Source of the DNA: Hyphomicrobiales bacterium | GTDB lineage: Bacteria > Pseudomonadota > Alphaproteobacteria > Rhizobiales > Devosiaceae | Direction: 5' to 3' | Assembly (NCBI GenBank): GCA_015487985.1 | Contig: WFOP01000047.1 | Coordinates: 1-6,769, forward strand | DNA length: 6,769 bases | Part shown: in pieces, positions 5,922-6,769 of the stretch | How the letters are laid out: each line of letters opens with the position of its first letter | Position numbering within the stretch: position 1 is the first letter of the stretch | The notes under the pieces: generated by a model | What the model saw: the letters and a program-made list of their open reading frames with translations, nothing else | What the model was told of the DNA's origin: nothing | Database searches by the model: none | Translations under genes and position numbers: made by a program

Positions 5922-6476
5922 TCAGTGTTTCAGCAGTAATTTACGCAGCAGGGGCTGTTTGATGGCCCACTCCTGAAGGCGCATTTTCAGTGAGGGTTTG
6001 AAATCGCGCAGTTTTGAAAACCCTGCAGATTCCTGCGTATAGACCAGTTCACCGCGCTGATTGTGGGCTTTTATCTGAACAATCAAAATGCCCCAGCCGG
6101 GCACAGAGGCCGACTTTCGTTTTGAGGTGATGGTCATTTCATAGCTCACAACATCGCCATCGCGCACCGGTGTGGTGAAACTCATGGAGTTTATGCCCGG
6201 TGAAGGACCTGAAATGCCCGGTTTTTCCCCGGCGTCCAAAATCTGGCGTTCAACATCAGCCAGATAGTCCACCATATAGCGGTGGCCCACACATGCGGTG
6301 TGCCAGCCCGAGGCAATCAATCCGCCAAAGTGGGAATGTCGTGCCAGTTCGGGGTCTGTGTGATAATACTGATTGTCATACATTTTGGAAAATCTGATCA
6401 TCTCTGCCAGTTCAAATTTGTGGGTTCCCAAATTGTGGGTTTCATCAATAATTATGTCTTCAAACCAGCGGGTCAT
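5922..6476 (-). CDS. MaoC-family (hot-dog) dehydratase/hydratase
   Basis: A 184-residue single hot-dog protein of the MaoC/R-specific enoyl-CoA hydratase family, expected to add or remove water on an acyl-CoA thioester in the cytosol; the substrate is unknown. The hydratase-2-like active-site segment is visible: D34-N-Q-x-x-H39, then F-G-G-L-I-A-S-G-W-H-T at 50-60. D34 and H39 are the expected catalytic pair. The second half has the usual 'GINSMSFTTPVRDGDVVSYEM' and 'NQRGELVYTQES' strands. After the domain there is a basic tail of about 25-30 residues rich in Lys, Arg and Leu, longer than in typical ~150-residue relatives. Start: the ATG overlaps the stop of the upstream maoC-like gene as ATGA, with GAGGAG 8 bases before it. 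Confidence 0.88.
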   Translation of the reverse strand: MTRWFEDIIIDETHNLGTHKFELAEMIRFSKMYDNQYYHTDPELARHSHFGGLIASGWHTACVGHRYMVDYLADVERQILDAGEKPGISGPSPGINSMSFTTPVRDGDVVSYEMTITSKRKSASVPGWGILIVQIKAHNQRGELVYTQESAGFSKLRDFKPSLKMRLQEWAIKQPLLRKLLLKH

Positions 6477-6769
6477 TTCATTGGCTCCTCAATTGGCGCT
6501 TCAATTGGTGCCAGTGGATCGCGTACCTCCACCAGATTTTTCAGGGTCATGGTCATGACCTGTTGGTTTTTTTGATTCCTGATATCAAAATCAAGGGTCA
6601 TAAGCCCCCATTGCGGGTTGGACTTTGTTCGGCGAAGGTTGGTGATTGTCACCGTACCGCCGATTGTATCATTGACCATGACGGGGCGTTTCCATTTCAG
6701 GTTTTCAAATCCGACTCCGCCGGCAGTGGCGAGTTTTGAGGGGAGGTTTTCAAGCAGTTGGCGCAGGCA
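6473..6769 (-). CDS. MaoC-family dehydratase, C-terminal part (5'-truncated by window edge)
   Basis: The reading frame is open to the window edge (98 codons visible, first full codon at 6769), so the methionine at 6679 is internal. The visible part is the second half of a hot-dog domain: G-V-G-F-E-N-L-K-W-K-R-P-V-M-V-N-D-T matches the 'W..PV..GD' entry of MaoC proteins, and 'NQKNQQVMTMTLKNLVEVRDP' is the usual last strand. The N-terminal half that would carry the catalytic Asp/His lies outside. The protein ends with a short repetitive A-P-I-E-A-P-I-E-E-P tail encoded by 12-bp tandem repeats. It overlaps the next maoC gene by 4 bp (ATGA); the two probably form a coupled pair, perhaps a heteromeric enzyme. 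Confidence 0.82.
   Translation of the reverse strand, partial: CLRQLLENLPSKLATAGGVGFENLKWKRPVMVNDTIGGTVTITNLRRTKSNPQWGLMTLDFDIRNQKNQQVMTMTLKNLVEVRDPLAPIEAPIEEPMK
6477..6512 (-). repeat. 12-bp tandem repeat at the maoC-maoC junction
   Basis: TCAATTGGCGCT (6489-6500) and TCAATTGGTGCC (6501-6512) match at 10 of 12 positions; TTCATTGGCTCC (6477-6488) is a decayed third unit (8 of 12 to the first). In the protein they encode A-P-I-E, A-P-I-E, E-P-M-K. The array also carries the ribosome binding site of the downstream maoC gene. Confidence 0.7.

Noticed and set aside
1..6769. CRISPR array, tRNA/rRNA genes, insertion sequence or defence system
   Set aside because: No spaced repeats, no tRNA-like arms, no transposase or terminal inverted repeats, and every long gene is assigned to an ordinary housekeeping or metabolic family.

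Overview
The window is core-genome DNA from an alphaproteobacterium, probably Hyphomicrobiales/Rhizobiales-like or a related marine lineage. The evidence is a three-gene cytochrome bc1 operon of alphaproteobacterial type with cytochrome b and c1 encoded separately, not as the fused fbcH of Bradyrhizobium. Other support comes from the Nudix-cca pair, trmL placed head-to-head with petA, and apt after petC. GC content looks moderate. I cannot name the genus from sequence alone.

Layout. (1) 1-1581, + strand: the C-terminal part of a CoA-pyrophosphatase-type Nudix hydrolase, then a complete CCA-adding tRNA nucleotidyltransferase one base later. (2) 1573-2043, - strand: TrmL, a tRNA wobble 2'-O-methyltransferase, whose 3' end overlaps the end of cca by 9 bp. 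(3) 2044-2308: a regulatory stretch between the divergent trmL and petA. It holds a perfect FNR/FixK-type palindrome (TTGAT-N4-ATCAA) and, nearer petA, a cluster of TGATAA motifs able to form competing stem-loops. (4) 2309-4970, + strand: petA (Rieske), petB (cytochrome b) and petC (cytochrome c1), closed by a strong intrinsic terminator at 4997-5021. (5) 5022-5715: a leader with two tightly chained very short ORFs, then apt (adenine phosphoribosyltransferase). (6) 5716-5921: no convincing gene. (7) 5922-6769, - strand: two MaoC-type hot-dog dehydratase genes overlapping by ATGA, the upstream one cut by the window edge.

How the genes work together. PetABC is the complete catalytic core of complex III and moves electrons from quinol to cytochrome c. 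Cca and TrmL both act on tRNA, the Nudix enzyme on CoA, and Apt in purine salvage. The tandem MaoC proteins probably hydrate or dehydrate acyl-CoA thioesters.

I see no mobile element, CRISPR array, defence locus, tRNA or rRNA gene, and no whole new system. The points worth a second look are small: the FNR/FixK box, the petA leader, a Lys-Arg Tat signal in the Rieske protein, substitutions beside a haem ligand in cytochrome b, the tiny ORFs between the petC terminator and apt, and 12-bp tandem repeats at the maoC-maoC junction.
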